This document shows positions 18,108 to 27,340 of a stretch of DNA of 64,000 nucleotides, one piece after another. The position numbers were made by a program, and so were the translations under genes. Each line of letters begins with the position of its first letter. Within the stretch, counting starts at the first letter, position 1. This DNA comes from JAHFOW01 sp046350595 (GTDB lineage Bacteria; Planctomycetota; Brocadiia; Brocadiales; Brocadiaceae). The notes under the pieces are model-generated. The model was not told where the DNA came from, made no database searches, and saw only the letters and a program-made list of their open reading frames with translations. The stretch lies in assembly GCA_046350595.1 (NCBI GenBank), contig JAXMAC010000004.1, positions 1 to 64,000 on the forward strand, written 5' to 3'.

Positions 18108-20639
18108 ATGGCTCAGAAAAAAAAGAAGATACTTTTTCGCTCTGTTGTAACAGCGAGCATTGTTTTTACCGTATTGTGCGGCATATATTTTTCAATCCCG
18201 ATTTATCTGGAAAGGAAATTGCTCCCCGGTATAGCAAAAAGTATGGGCTTTGACAGGGCAACCTGTGAAGTCCGCAAATTCAACCTGGGCGGGATCGACC
18301 TGGCATCTTTTGAGTGGGGAACGAAAGCAACTCCTGTTTTATCGTTTGATTCTGCCCGTATAGATTATTCCTTGCCAGGTTTGATGAAAAAACATATTCG
18401 TAAGATTTTTCTGAACGGGGTTAAAATTAAGGCAGAGTATAAAGACGGGAAAATCATAGTGCCAGGGATCGATCTAAATACTATTTTTCAGGGTTCTTCA
18501 GATACAGCAAAGGACAATGCCCAGCCATGGACGCCCCCGATAAGTTTTGATTTGTTTGAGATGCGCAATGCTACGATTGTTGTGAAATCAGGATATACAA
18601 CGTCGAGAATTCCCTTTACCTTGAAAATGAAACCTGTGGTAACAAAAGAAAAGGCTCGCAACTCAGAATATGATATACAAATAGGGGCGCACCCCCGGTT
18701 GAGGAATCTTGTGCCTGGATTAAAATTTTCAACTCAGGCCAATATGCATGTAACGTACGACCTTCAATCAAATGACCTTGGACTACAGTTGATTCTTGAC
18801 GATCTGGATCTTGATTACGCCGGGTATAAAGTTCAGAACTCACCAGGGGATATTCCTCTGGTGATAGAAGTTGCAAAGACCGGCGATAAGGTGATCGCTC
18901 ATTTTTCCCGTTTTTGTATGCTGTCGCCTTTTCCCGTAGAAATAACTATGGATCAGAATACCAATTTTAATCTCCACATTACCCCGGAAGACGTATCCCT
19001 CCAGGGAAAAATGAATGTAGGTTTAAATAAAGAATTAATGGACAAAAGTGGCTTTGGGTTAAAGCTTGCCAATTCAGAATCTTTACCCCTGACGTTGAAA
19101 GGCAAAAAAACAAAGGACGACTGGTCATTTACGGTGAATTCTCCGGGCACGCGGGAACCCATCCAATTTCAGGGGCAGAGTGAAAAGATGGGCATGAATC
19201 CGAATGTTTTTTCCATTGGCGTGAAAGGGAAAGGCACAAAGGGGACGGTACAATACGCAATGAAGATATCTCAGATAAAATACGACTCTGCCTCTACGCG
19301 CTTAAACATTCCGGATTTCTGGTTGTATGGCCAGTCTTTCATTGATACCGCGAAATATCCCACCATAAAGGCCTTTGCAAAATTTGAAGACGCTGAATTT
19401 AATACGGGTAGTTTGCATACAGGAAAAATCCATGCAAAAGTTCCCTTTCAATGGCCATTCCCATCAACAAAACAAGAGGACGTCATCTATAAAAATGATG
19501 AACAGAGCTATTTTAATGTGGGTGTTATAAAATACGCTGCTTTGGAATTAGGGGCAATTTCTGCCACACCGTATCAGAACGGGTTGGATTTGCTTTTTGC
19601 AGGTAATTACAAGGATTTAATACCGGATTTTCTGATGAATTTTTCAGGAAAGGTAGGAATGAATGACAACAAGAATCTCCTTACGCATATAGATTTTAAA
19701 GTTGCCGAACCGGAAAAAGTTGTAAAAATGGACATGGAAAAATTCAGCTCCCAATTAGCGGGGATGTCGTTTGAAGGAAATGTGGATCTTCGGGGTAAAT
19801 GCGATATGCTGGGCAGTGCAATAACAAGCAGTGGTTTCATAGCAATGCATAATGCAAAGATAGAAAACGCTGAAAAAAAAATGGTATTTGAAGGTATAAA
19901 TTTAGATCTTAAAGTACCGGATTTATTGAGTTTCAGGAGCGAGCGGGAGCAAATATTGAAATTCAAGCGGTTTGCCTGGGGTGATATTGAAATGACCGAT
20001 GGGGAAATGGAATTAGAGATTGAATCTCCAGCATCCATTTTTATTGAAAAGTGTGGCTTGTCATGGTGCGGCGGGCATGTGTATACCCACGGACTACATT
20101 TAGATTCGGAGAAAAGCGGGCTTGATCTTATTTTGTACTGCGACCGTCTGAAACTTGCGGACATATTTAAGCAGTTTAATTTGGGAAGCGCTGAAGGCGA
20201 AGGCGCAGTAAATGGACGTCTTCCGGTAAGCTATAGAGACGGGAAAATAAAAGTCATGGATGGATTTCTCTATTCGACACCGGGAGAGGGTGGGACTCTT
20301 AATTTAAGTTCAGGCACCCTCTTTCCCGGAGCGCCAGGTGTACAGCAGACCATTCAAATGCAAATTGCCCAGGAGGCGCTGAAAGATTTTACCTATAACT
20401 GGGCAAAACTTTCTTTACTCAGTCAGGGCGATGACCTGCTTATTCATATGCAGATGGATGGGCATCCCGGAGATTTATTACCGTTTGGTTTTAGCAAAAG
20501 CATGGGGCTTGTAAAAGTAGAGGGAAAGCCGCGGGCGCATTTTCAGGGCATACGCTTTAACCTTAATTTCAAGTTGCCGCTTGAGAAAATGTTGTATTAC
20601 GGTTCGAGTTTAAGCGAACTCATGCAGCAGGGTGAATGA
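18108..20639 (+). CDS. ydbH: YdbH-like inter-membrane bridge protein (AsmA-like)
   Basis: Large periplasm-spanning protein of 843 residues with an N-terminal membrane anchor (about 11-33) followed by a long beta-rich domain with no cofactor motifs. This is typical of AsmA-like bridges that form a hydrophobic groove for lipid transfer between inner and outer membranes. The start resembles YdbH proteins (ERKLLPGIAKSMGFDRAT, then RKFNLGGIDLAS). The C-terminal part (GAVNGRLPVSYRDGKI, GGTLNLSSGTL) matches the DUF748/dicarboxylate-transport type ending. Assignment is greatly strengthened by the two downstream genes matching YnbE and YdbL. In E. coli, YdbH acts redundantly with TamB and YhdP in anterograde phospholipid transport. 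Confidence 0.82.
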   Translation: MAQKKKKILFRSVVTASIVFTVLCGIYFSIPIYLERKLLPGIAKSMGFDRATCEVRKFNLGGIDLASFEWGTKATPVLSFDSARIDYSLPGLMKKHIRKIFLNGVKIKAEYKDGKIIVPGIDLNTIFQGSSDTAKDNAQPWTPPISFDLFEMRNATIVVKSGYTTSRIPFTLKMKPVVTKEKARNSEYDIQIGAHPRLRNLVPGLKFSTQANMHVTYDLQSNDLGLQLILDDLDLDYAGYKVQNSPGDIPLVIEVAKTGDKVIAHFSRFCMLSPFPVEITMDQNTNFNLHITPEDVSLQGKMNVGLNKELMDKSGFGLKLANSESLPLTLKGKKTKDDWSFTVNSPGTREPIQFQGQSEKMGMNPNVFSIGVKGKGTKGTVQYAMKISQIKYDSASTRLNIPDFWLYGQSFIDTAKYPTIKAFAKFEDAEFNTGSLHTGKIHAKVPFQWPFPSTKQEDVIYKNDEQSYFNVGVIKYAALELGAISATPYQNGLDLLFAGNYKDLIPDFLMNFSGKVGMNDNKNLLTHIDFKVAEPEKVVKMDMEKFSSQLAGMSFEGNVDLRGKCDMLGSAITSSGFIAMHNAKIENAEKKMVFEGINLDLKVPDLLSFRSEREQILKFKRFAWGDIEMTDGEMELEIESPASIFIEKCGLSWCGGHVYTHGLHLDSEKSGLDLILYCDRLKLADIFKQFNLGSAEGEGAVNGRLPVSYRDGKIKVMDGFLYSTPGEGGTLNLSSGTLFPGAPGVQQTIQMQIAQEALKDFTYNWAKLSLLSQGDDLLIHMQMDGHPGDLLPFGFSKSMGLVKVEGKPRAHFQGIRFNLNFKLPLEKMLYYGSSLSELMQQGE

Positions 20640-20881
20640 GTATCTCAACGGTATGGGAATTTTTGTTTTAATTAAGCAGGTATTTAAAGTATTCGTCAGT
20701 AACACCAAAAAGTCCTTGCTCTTCCTGCATTCCTTAAGATGCTGAAGAGTTTGCCATTAAGAAAAAAGGGTAACAAGAAGGCTGAAAAGTGAAAAAATGA
20801 TGCAAATAAGGAGGTAAGAATGATATAGTAGTATGGTTTCATTGTACTGGATAACTGAAAATCATCTGTAAGGAGGAAGTA
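20640..20881. other. Intergenic region before ynbE
   Basis: No gene seen. AAGGAGGT at about 20811-20818 precedes an ATG followed almost at once by a stop (ATGATATAG), so it cannot encode a protein. A second AAGGAGG immediately upstream of 20882 serves ynbE. Confidence 0.5.
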
Positions 20882-21145
20882 ATGAAAAAATATTTTGTGG
20901 CGTCTTGTTTGGCATTATTAATTTTTTCTCAGGGGTGTAAAACTGAGCATAAAGTAGAAGTGGAAGTAAAACCCATGCAAATTACCGTTGATGTGAATAT
21001 CAGAATCGACAGAGAACTGGAAACGTTCTTTGGTGATTTGGACAAGGCTGCTCAAACCATAAGCGGACAACCCGTTGAAGGCGGTACACAAACCGTTACA
21101 ACAGAGTCCGGGAAAACCGAAGAAGCGCCAAAACCCGCTCAATAA
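20882..21145 (+). CDS. ynbE: YnbE-like outer-membrane lipoprotein
   Basis: Small lipoprotein of 87 residues. The signal peptide ends in FSQGC, so Cys 19 would be lipidated. The core KVEVEVKPMQITVDVNIRID followed by RELETFFGDLD is the YnbE pattern: a beta strand with alternating hydrophobics, then a short helix. YnbE is the outer-membrane partner that beta-augments YdbH to complete the lipid bridge. The C-terminal 25 residues (Thr/Glu/Lys/Pro-rich) are an extension relative to the short enterobacterial form. A strong AAGGAGG ribosome binding site is present. It is followed by ydbL after 40 bases. Confidence 0.82.
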   Translation: MKKYFVASCLALLIFSQGCKTEHKVEVEVKPMQITVDVNIRIDRELETFFGDLDKAAQTISGQPVEGGTQTVTTESGKTEEAPKPAQ

Positions 21146-21185
21146 CATATAGATAAGTTGAAACTTTCTCAATAAGGAGGGAAAA

Positions 21186-21566
21186 ATGAAATTAAAAATG
21201 TGGCTGTCTTTTCTGTTTATTTTAATTACAGGAAGTTTTTTAACAAGTGTTCTGATTGCAGGTGAGGACATAAGCGCAATAAAGGCAGAGATGGAAAGGC
21301 ACATTCCCATTCTCAATGAATTAAAGGCAAAAGGAATCGTTGGTGAGGATAACAAGGGTTATTTGCAGTTTATTGGTAGTAAGAGCGAGAAGGAGGACGT
21401 TGTCCAGGATGAAAACGAGGATAGGAAAAAGGTCTATGCCCATATTGCAAAAAAAGAAGGCGTTACCACGGAACAAGTAGGGCAACGCAGGGCAATTCAA
21501 ATTGCTAATAAGGCAAAAAAAGGTGATTGGCTGCAAGATTCAAGCGGAAAATGGTATCAGAAATAG
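21186..21566 (+). CDS. ydbL: YdbL-like periplasmic protein (DUF1318)
   Basis: Periplasmic protein of 126 residues with a signal peptide (residues about 1-25, ending VLIAGED). The rest is helical with ELKAKGIVGEDNKGYLQF and VGQRRAIQIANKAKKGDWLQ, ending in DSSGKWYQK. This closely follows the YdbL/DUF1318 pattern (a KGxVGExxxGYL region, then an RxxxxxxKAxxG helix). In E. coli, YdbL is reported to assist the YdbH-YnbE interaction. Gene order ydbH-ynbE-ydbL is conserved here. Confidence 0.83.
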   Translation: MKLKMWLSFLFILITGSFLTSVLIAGEDISAIKAEMERHIPILNELKAKGIVGEDNKGYLQFIGSKSEKEDVVQDENEDRKKVYAHIAKKEGVTTEQVGQRRAIQIANKAKKGDWLQDSSGKWYQK

Positions 21567-21885
21567 GAACTTCAAACGACCCTGTAGTGGGAAGACGCCC
21601 CGTGACAAAACACCAATTTAAAAAAAATTCCACCTAAATTCTGCAAATGATTTTCGCGTAGTGAAAATCGACCTTCCATAATACCCATGCTGTGCAAAAA
21701 TCAATAATAAACTTCAATATTTGGCGGTTTGCGGAGTTATCCGGTGGCATTATAGGCGAAAAGAACCGGGAAATAGCCCAGACCAAACCATTCTGAGCGA
21801 CAAAAACCGGGATGGAGACATACCATTCCCCTTTGCTGTATTCTCAGCGCCTAAAATACAAGGAGTCAGAGACAAAAATTACTTT
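21567..21885. other. Intergenic region, no gene recognised
   Basis: About 320 bases next to the remnant insertion sequence. A short open stretch at about 21722-21796 has no start or recognisable family. IS end repeats were looked for here and could not be fixed. Confidence 0.4.
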
Positions 21886-22927
21886 CTAGCCGAACACTAC
21901 ACTCAGCGACATGCCTTCCCATGCCCGCCATTCTTCCTGATGAAGAAACTTCTCCGGTAACTTTAAGGTCAACTGCCTGCTTCCTTGTGTCAGTTTCCCT
22001 GCAACACGGATTAACCACAGTCTCATCGTTTTTACTTCCCAATGTTGCACTGCTCCTCCTGTGAGCAGTGACATCCACTTCAAGAGGTTATATGCCAACA
22101 CCGCACACTGAAATAACGCCGCATTCGCTAAAAACTCTCCCGTGCGCAAATGCCCCGCATTCATCTGCCCCTTGCACTCCTCTATCCACGTCTCACAGGT
22201 CGCCCTCTTTCCATACGACCGATGCGCTTCTATCGGACTGAACCGTTCTGTTGTAACGTAACAGAAATATTCATACACAGGGATATCAAACAATCCCATT
22301 GCTCGTATATGCACTCCCGCAGCGAAACCAACTATGCAATATCTCTTTCGTCTCAGCCTCAAATACTATTACGGGATGATATGACTTCTGTCCCTTCTTC
22401 TTCGGGTTATATCCCACCTCCGCTCCTTGCTGATTCCCATATACTCCTTCTGTCGTTGAATCAACGTCTATCCACATATCACTCAGCGCACTTCTCAATT
22501 TATGCCCTGAACGCACCACACGTTTCCACACCTGTCCCCTGAATCGATGGATTATCCCCGTCAGTTCCACAATATCTCCCTGAGTTACCAGCTTCATGAT
22601 ACGCCCTATTGTGGTATCCACGGGGATTGCCTTCCATCCCGCCATCTTCATCTGTACTTCATCCGCCCATACCTTCACTATCTGCACCATCGAGGTTGCT
22701 CCGGCTATCAACCCGATTACTACCATTTGCATGGCATCTACAATCTGATACCGGGCATTTGCCCCACGTTCCTTGCTGACCACTTCTTGTATTCGTTTCC
22801 TGAATAGTAATTTCTCCATGAAAGTTACTACCGCTAACAGCCCTGCATGAACCGTTAATCCCTTCCCGTTCATCTCCGTCTTGATTTTCGGTTGTTTTCT
22901 TTCCTCTTTTTGTGCTATATTCTTCAT
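21886..22927 (-). pseudogene. IS1380-family transposase with internal deletion
   Basis: DDE transposase remnant. The first part (22927 down to about 22288, 213 codons) carries the helical N-terminal domain, then DVDSTTEGVYGNQQGAEVGY and SYHPVIVFEAETKEILHSW, characteristic of IS1380 transposases with the first catalytic Asp in DVDST. The frame then changes at about 22285 and the C-terminal part continues (VYEYFCYVTTERFSPIEAH, KRATCETWIEECKGQMN, ending FLHQEEWRAW), which contains the catalytic Glu region. About 130-150 residues expected between these parts are missing, including the second catalytic Asp, so the enzyme should be inactive. Terminal inverted repeats were not identified. Confidence 0.88.
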
Positions 22928-22969
22928 AGAAAAGGCGCTAAGCGCCTATAACTCATCAAAGGGCAGAAT

Positions 22970-24149
22970 ATGACCAACCTGAGTATCGTCTTCTCCGGGA
23001 TGCACTTCCCGAATCCATTCATGCTCGCCACCACGCCGCCAGCGCGCAATGCCGGGATGATAAAGCGAGCCTTCGCCGCCGGGTGGGGAGGAGCGGTGAC
23101 CAAGACCATAGGCCTGGAACCGGTCCATGACCTCCAACCCCGTCTCCAGCCATTGCGCCACCACAAACGAAACGTCGGCATGGAGAACATTGAACTGATC
23201 TCCCGCCTGACCGTCCACGAATGGCAGGGCAAAATCGCCGCGGTCAAGTCGGCTTATCCCGACCTGCCGCTGTGGGCAAGCATCATGGCTGCGCTTGTTA
23301 AGGCAGACTGGCAGCGCCTGGCAGCGGCGATACAGGAGGCAGGACCTGACGCTTTCGAGTTGAACGTCTCGTGTCCCCACGGAATGCCGGATAAGGGCAT
23401 GGGGATGTTCATCGGCCAGAACGCCGAGTTGACCGGACAGGTGGTCGCTTGGGTGAAAGCGGTCGCCAGGATACCCGTGGTGGTAAAGCTAACCCCCCAA
23501 TGTAACTGACATTACCCTCATTGCCCGCACTGCCAAAGAGAACGGAGCGGACGCACTGTGCGCCTCGAACACCGTTTCAGGCCTTATAGGGGTGGATTTG
23601 GATAGCCTGACCCCGCTGCCGGACGTTGGCGGCGTATCCACCTATGGCGGCTTCTCCGGGCCTGCCATCAAGCCTGTTGCCCTGCGCTGTGTTGCGCAGA
23701 TTGCCAAGGCAAGCGGGCTACCCGTCTCCGGCCTGGGAGGGGTGAGCGACTGGCAGGACGCGGCCGAGTTCGTCGCCGTGGGCACAGGCACGGTGCAGGT
23801 TGGCACGGCAGTGATGTGGGGTGGATACGGTATTATCGAAAAGCTGACCGGGGGATTGAGCCGTTATTTGGAAGAGAAAGGCTTTTCGGATGTGGGGTCA
23901 CTCATCGGCGCTGTGCTGCCCAGGATCGTCGAGTTCCCGCAGGTGCCGCTGACATCACGCATCCGCGCCAGCGTAGACGACACATGTAACGGACGCCTGC
24001 TGTGCGTTACCGCCTGCGCGGATGGCGGCTATCAGGCTATAACCGGCGTCAAAGGCGAGATCGTAACGATTAACGGTGAAAAGTGTGATGGCTGCGGACT
24101 GTGCAGCATGGTCTGTCCATTGGGCAGCATCAGCATGGCGCCACGGTAA
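22970..24149 (+). pseudogene. preA: Dihydropyrimidine dehydrogenase subunit B (PreA-like), frameshifted, GC-rich
   Basis: FMN/Fe-S subunit of NAD-dependent dihydropyrimidine dehydrogenase. Part 1 (22970-23509) contains FPNPFMLATTPPARNAGMI and ELNVSCPHGMPDKGMG of the dihydroorotate dehydrogenase-like barrel. Part 2 is in the next frame (from about 23500) and continues without loss through NTVSGLIGVDLDSLTPLP and PVSGLGGVSDWQDAAEF to the iron-sulphur motif CDGCGLCSMVCPLGSI. The shift is one extra base at the C6 run in CTAACCCCCCAATG (about 23491-23504), so it may be a real mutation or a base-call error. The gene is visibly richer in G and C than everything around it and abuts the IS1380 remnant, suggesting horizontal acquisition. 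Total length if repaired is about 393 residues. Confidence 0.85.
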
Positions 24150-24309
24150 TGGCGTAACGATTATCATTTGGTATTTATTTTGTATTTTAGATATCCAGAC
24201 CAGATAGCTTCAGAAATTCCCTTGTAAAATCCTATTGCTTGTGTAATAATTATAATGCATAAAATAAGCATATTTTGTGCAGTATGATTAATTTACTGGT
24301 GAGACGAAG

Positions 24310-25569
24310 ATGAAAGACATCGTGTTAGGTCATAAGGCAGAGCGGGACGAATTTCTTGAGACACAGTATGTTCAAAGAGAGGGATTGCAGAATGCCCGGA
24401 AGAGTATGAAGAATAACCTCATCAAGGTCATTGTTGGGCCGAGAAGGGCAGGCAAGTCTGTATTCGCAATACAGATGCTTGAAGGGCTGGATTTTGCCTA
24501 TCTTAACTTCGATGACGAGAGACTCCTCTGTATTTCTGACTATGACGACCTTCTGAAGGCCATCAGGCAGGTATATGGAGAAACAAGATACATCCTCTTT
24601 GATGAGGTACAGAACCTCCGTAACTGGGAACTCTTCTTAAACAGGCTTCATCGTAAGGGATTCAATCTCGTAATCACCGGCTCAAACTCACGCTTGCTAA
24701 GCAGGGAACTTGCCACCCATTTGACGGGCCGCTATATCCAGTTCCAAATATTCCCATTTTCTTTTTCTGAATTCCTCAAGGTGAGGAATTTTGTAATAAA
24801 TGAAACCATTGACATAAAAGAACGGCAAGGCATGCTCCTGAACCTCCTGAACGAATATCTGGACAAAGGGGGATATCCTGAGATTCTGATAAAGAATATT
24901 GACCCAAAAAGTTACATTGCCACCCTTTTTGAGAGCATTCTGTTTAAAGACATCGTGAAGAGATACAACGTCCGCTATGCCAAAAAACTCCACGACCTCG
25001 GACTCTATCTGATCACAAACCATTCAAATGAGTTTTCATACACAAGGCTCAAAAATGCCCTTGATTTTAAAAGCGTGCACACGGTGGAAAACTACACCGG
25101 TTATCTCAACGAGGCATTCCTGATATTCAATATAGAGAGATTTTCCCGGAAGGTTAAGAAACAGATGAAAAGCCCTAAAAAGGTCTATGCTTATGATACC
25201 GGCGTGATACAAGCGGTTAAGTTCAAGATAGCCCCCGATGAAGGAAGGTTGATTGAAAACATGACGGCTATAGAACTCCTGAGAAGAGGAATGGAGATTT
25301 ATTATTACAAGACCATAGATGGCAAGGAAGTGGATTTTGCCATCAAGGAAGGATTGAAGGTGAGCCAATTACTCCAGATATGCTACAACATTGATAACGA
25401 TAAGACGAGAAAGAGAGAGGTAAAAGCCCTTATCAAAGTAGCGGACGAGACAGGATGTGATAACCTAATGGTGCTTACCTGGGACTATGAGGCAAAGGAA
25501 GAATTTGGCAGAAGAGAAATACATTATCTGCCGCTGTGGAAATGGCTGGTTGGGGTGCATATGCCTTGA
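24310..25569 (+). CDS. AAA ATPase with DUF4143 domain
   Basis: Common accessory-genome ATPase of unknown cellular role. The AAA_14 domain covers residues about 35-165, with Walker A GPRRAGKS and Walker B YILFDEVQN, then sensor-like LVITGSNSRLL. DUF4143 covers residues about 205-370 (LFESILFKDIVKRYNVRY, KVYAYDTGVIQAVKFK, GKEVDFAIKEG); the last segment looks like a restriction-endonuclease-like fold fragment. Length is 419 residues, complete for the family. It is preceded by about 160 gene-free bases. Confidence 0.88.
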   Translation: MKDIVLGHKAERDEFLETQYVQREGLQNARKSMKNNLIKVIVGPRRAGKSVFAIQMLEGLDFAYLNFDDERLLCISDYDDLLKAIRQVYGETRYILFDEVQNLRNWELFLNRLHRKGFNLVITGSNSRLLSRELATHLTGRYIQFQIFPFSFSEFLKVRNFVINETIDIKERQGMLLNLLNEYLDKGGYPEILIKNIDPKSYIATLFESILFKDIVKRYNVRYAKKLHDLGLYLITNHSNEFSYTRLKNALDFKSVHTVENYTGYLNEAFLIFNIERFSRKVKKQMKSPKKVYAYDTGVIQAVKFKIAPDEGRLIENMTAIELLRRGMEIYYYKTIDGKEVDFAIKEGLKVSQLLQICYNIDNDKTRKREVKALIKVADETGCDNLMVLTWDYEAKEEFGRREIHYLPLWKWLVGVHMP

Positions 25570-25642
25570 AGTATGGGATACCAGGGTGGTCGAAAATATC
25601 ACCTCTACATGTCTATGAGACAATAGAAATATTCATTTGATA

Positions 25643-25756
25643 GTGCAAAAAATCTGTGATTTTTTTGCTAAGGAAATCATACGTGATTTGCTAAACGAAG
25701 CTGATGAGGAACGACTGAGATTGGCCGTAAAAGTTCTAAGGGCATTGATGCGATGA
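25643..25756 (+). CDS. Possible 37-codon protein overlapping the next start
   Basis: A GTG-initiated short frame encoding a charged helix (QKICDFFAKEIIRDL, ending KVLRALMR). Its TGA overlaps an ATG (ATGA at 25753-25756) that begins a second frame, MRKGFLVD, running into the gap. This overlap is typical of coupled small genes such as toxin-antitoxin pairs, but no family is recognised. After the gap, FAYLKMGERVIK followed by a stop (25879-25917) could be the end of the second frame. Confidence 0.35.
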   Translation: MQKICDFFAKEIIRDLLNEADEERLRLAVKVLRALMR

Positions 25757-25778
25757 GAAAGGGATTTTTAGTAGATTC

Positions 25779-25878
25779 NNNNNNNNNNNNNNNNNNNNNN
25801 NNNNNNNNNNNNNNNNNNNNNNNNNNNNNNNNNNNNNNNNNNNNNNNNNNNNNNNNNNNNNNNNNNNNNNNNNNNNNN
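25779..25878. other. Assembly gap, 100 N
   Basis: 100 undetermined bases between the small coupled frames and the secreted-protein pair. The flanks share only TTC. Confidence 0.95.
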
Positions 25879-25991
25879 TTCGCATATCTCAAAATGGGAG
25901 AAAGGGTGATCAAATAAGAATTCAGCCATAAATTTTATTGATATTATTTCATACTCAAATCTATAGAGGACAGGGCTAGCCCTATTCGTTA

Positions 25992-26513
25992 TCAGTCGGG
26001 CAGCAAGATCTCGGCGTAGTACGTGTTGAGCGAAGAAGTAGCCGTTATTTGTCCAACAAACTGTCCGGCGCCGATGGCGCCCTTGAGGTCACCCGAGATG
26101 CCACGTATCTTAAAGTGCTGCCTGGTCCTTGCCCCTCTAAGCGAAGTCGCATCGCCCTCGAAGATACCGCTCGTCTTTAGGATCAAGCAACCTTTCCTGC
26201 CAGCTACTGTAGCTTCTTTTAATATGAAAGTTATTGCGGCTGTACCCTGAACAGTGTCCGCGCAGCCGTCTAGCAGGGCGTGAAGCTCCTTACGGCCATT
26301 CTCGAGGGCATTCTCGATAAGTCCAGAGAACGAAACGTTCCCGACACGTGTTACCAAAAATACGCATGGAGGGTCAAGCGGCTCTGACGTTCTCGTTACT
26401 TGAGTGACAAATTTTCCAGTCCCCTTAACGAACGTACACTTTTTGTCTTTTGTCTTGCCGCTTGCTTCTGCAAGTAGTAAGAACGAGCTTAAGGCGACCA
26501 TGAAGAAAAACAA
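25992..26513 (-). CDS. Secreted protein, paralogue 1 of a tandem pair
   Basis: Signal peptide (MVALSSFLLLAEASG) followed by a beta-rich domain with conserved Cys pairs, alternating GXF/GLI and ending YYAEILLPD. The repeats GNVSFSGLIENALENG, GCLILKTSGIFEGDA and KIRGISGDLKGAIGAG suggest a small beta barrel of the DUF3224/allene-oxide-cyclase-like kind, but this is only a guess. It is roughly 80% identical to the protein at 26792-27340. In this copy the ATG used by the paralogue is changed (TAT), so translation must begin at TTG 26513 or another non-ATG codon. It may be decaying. The upstream leader with AAAGGAGAC is shared with the paralogue. Confidence 0.65.
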   Translation of the reverse strand: MFFFMVALSSFLLLAEASGKTKDKKCTFVKGTGKFVTQVTRTSEPLDPPCVFLVTRVGNVSFSGLIENALENGRKELHALLDGCADTVQGTAAITFILKEATVAGRKGCLILKTSGIFEGDATSLRGARTRQHFKIRGISGDLKGAIGAGQFVGQITATSSLNTYYAEILLPD

Positions 26514-26791
26514 CTTACCAATCTTTCCTATCCTTTGATAACGTGTCTCCTTTCAAAGCCCGCCTGGGCATTTTATGAGGTTTAAACGCATTTCCCGTCT
26601 CATTGTATTGACTGACCCGAACAAGTCGGAAAGCATAGCGCTGGTGTATCCCCCGCCCTGTTTGTAGTGACGACTTTAGTCGTCATAATGCCTGTAAGTA
26701 ACGACTGAAGTCGTTACTACAAACAAGGGATCGGCGCTACAGTTTTTTGCAGAAAAATATCAAAATATTTTTTATAAACACATACCCGTCA
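26514..26791. repeat. Family C and D repeats between the paralogues
   Basis: CCCGAACAAGTCGGAAAGC at about 26617 begins a family C piece. A family D hairpin (GTTTGTAGTGACGACT at 26660-26675 and its near-complement ending at 26724) follows, then ATCGGCGCTAC and AAAATATTTTTTATAAAC, the family C tail. Confidence 0.7.
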
Positions 26792-27340
26792 TCAATTGGG
26801 CAGCAATATCTCGGCATAGTACGTGCTGGACGAAGACGTAGTCGTTGATTGTCCCACAAACTGTCCGGTGCCAGTGGCGCCCTTAAGGTCGCCCGAGACG
26901 CCACGGATCTTAAAGTGCAGCCTATTCCTGGACCCCGCAGGCAAGGTCGCGTCACCTTCGAATACACCGGTTGCCTTCAGGATTAAGCAACCTTTCCTGC
27001 CAGCTACTGTAGCTTCTTTTAATATGTAAGTTGTCGCGGTTGTACCCTGAACCGGATCTGCACAGCCGTCTTGCAGGGCGTGAGTCTCCTGATGACCGTT
27101 CTCGAGAGTATTCTCGATGAGCCCGGAGAACGAAACGTTCCCGACGCGTGTCACCAAAGCGACACAGGGCGGGTCAAGCGGCTCAGCCGTTCTCGTCACT
27201 TGAGTGACAAAGTTTCCAGTCCCCTTTACGAGCGTACATTTTTTATTTTTCGTCTCACCAGTTGCTTCTGCAAGCAGTACGAACGAGCTTGCAACGACCA
27301 CGAAAAAAAACAACGTACCGATCTTTCCTGGCATTTGCAT
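26792..27340 (-). CDS. Secreted protein, paralogue 2 of a tandem pair
   Basis: Protein of 182 residues with a signal peptide (MQMPGKIGTLFFFVVVASS, ending LLAEATGETK) and the same beta-rich domain as the 25992 gene: KGTGNFVTQVTRTAEPLDPP, GNVSFSGLIENTLENG, KIRGVSGDLKGATGTG and YYAEILLPN. ATG 27340 is chosen because AAAGGAG lies 8 bases upstream; the longer reading from 27364 includes that site. Function is unknown. Four cysteines at conserved positions could form disulphides outside the cytoplasm. The duplicated unit, including the leader, is about 820 bases. Confidence 0.75.
   Translation of the reverse strand: MQMPGKIGTLFFFVVVASSFVLLAEATGETKNKKCTLVKGTGNFVTQVTRTAEPLDPPCVALVTRVGNVSFSGLIENTLENGHQETHALQDGCADPVQGTTATTYILKEATVAGRKGCLILKATGVFEGDATLPAGSRNRLHFKIRGVSGDLKGATGTGQFVGQSTTTSSSSTYYAEILLPN

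Noticed and set aside
20811..20830. Strong ribosome binding site followed by ATGATATAG
   Set aside because: The frame has only two codons; it could be chance and shows no link to ynbE regulation.
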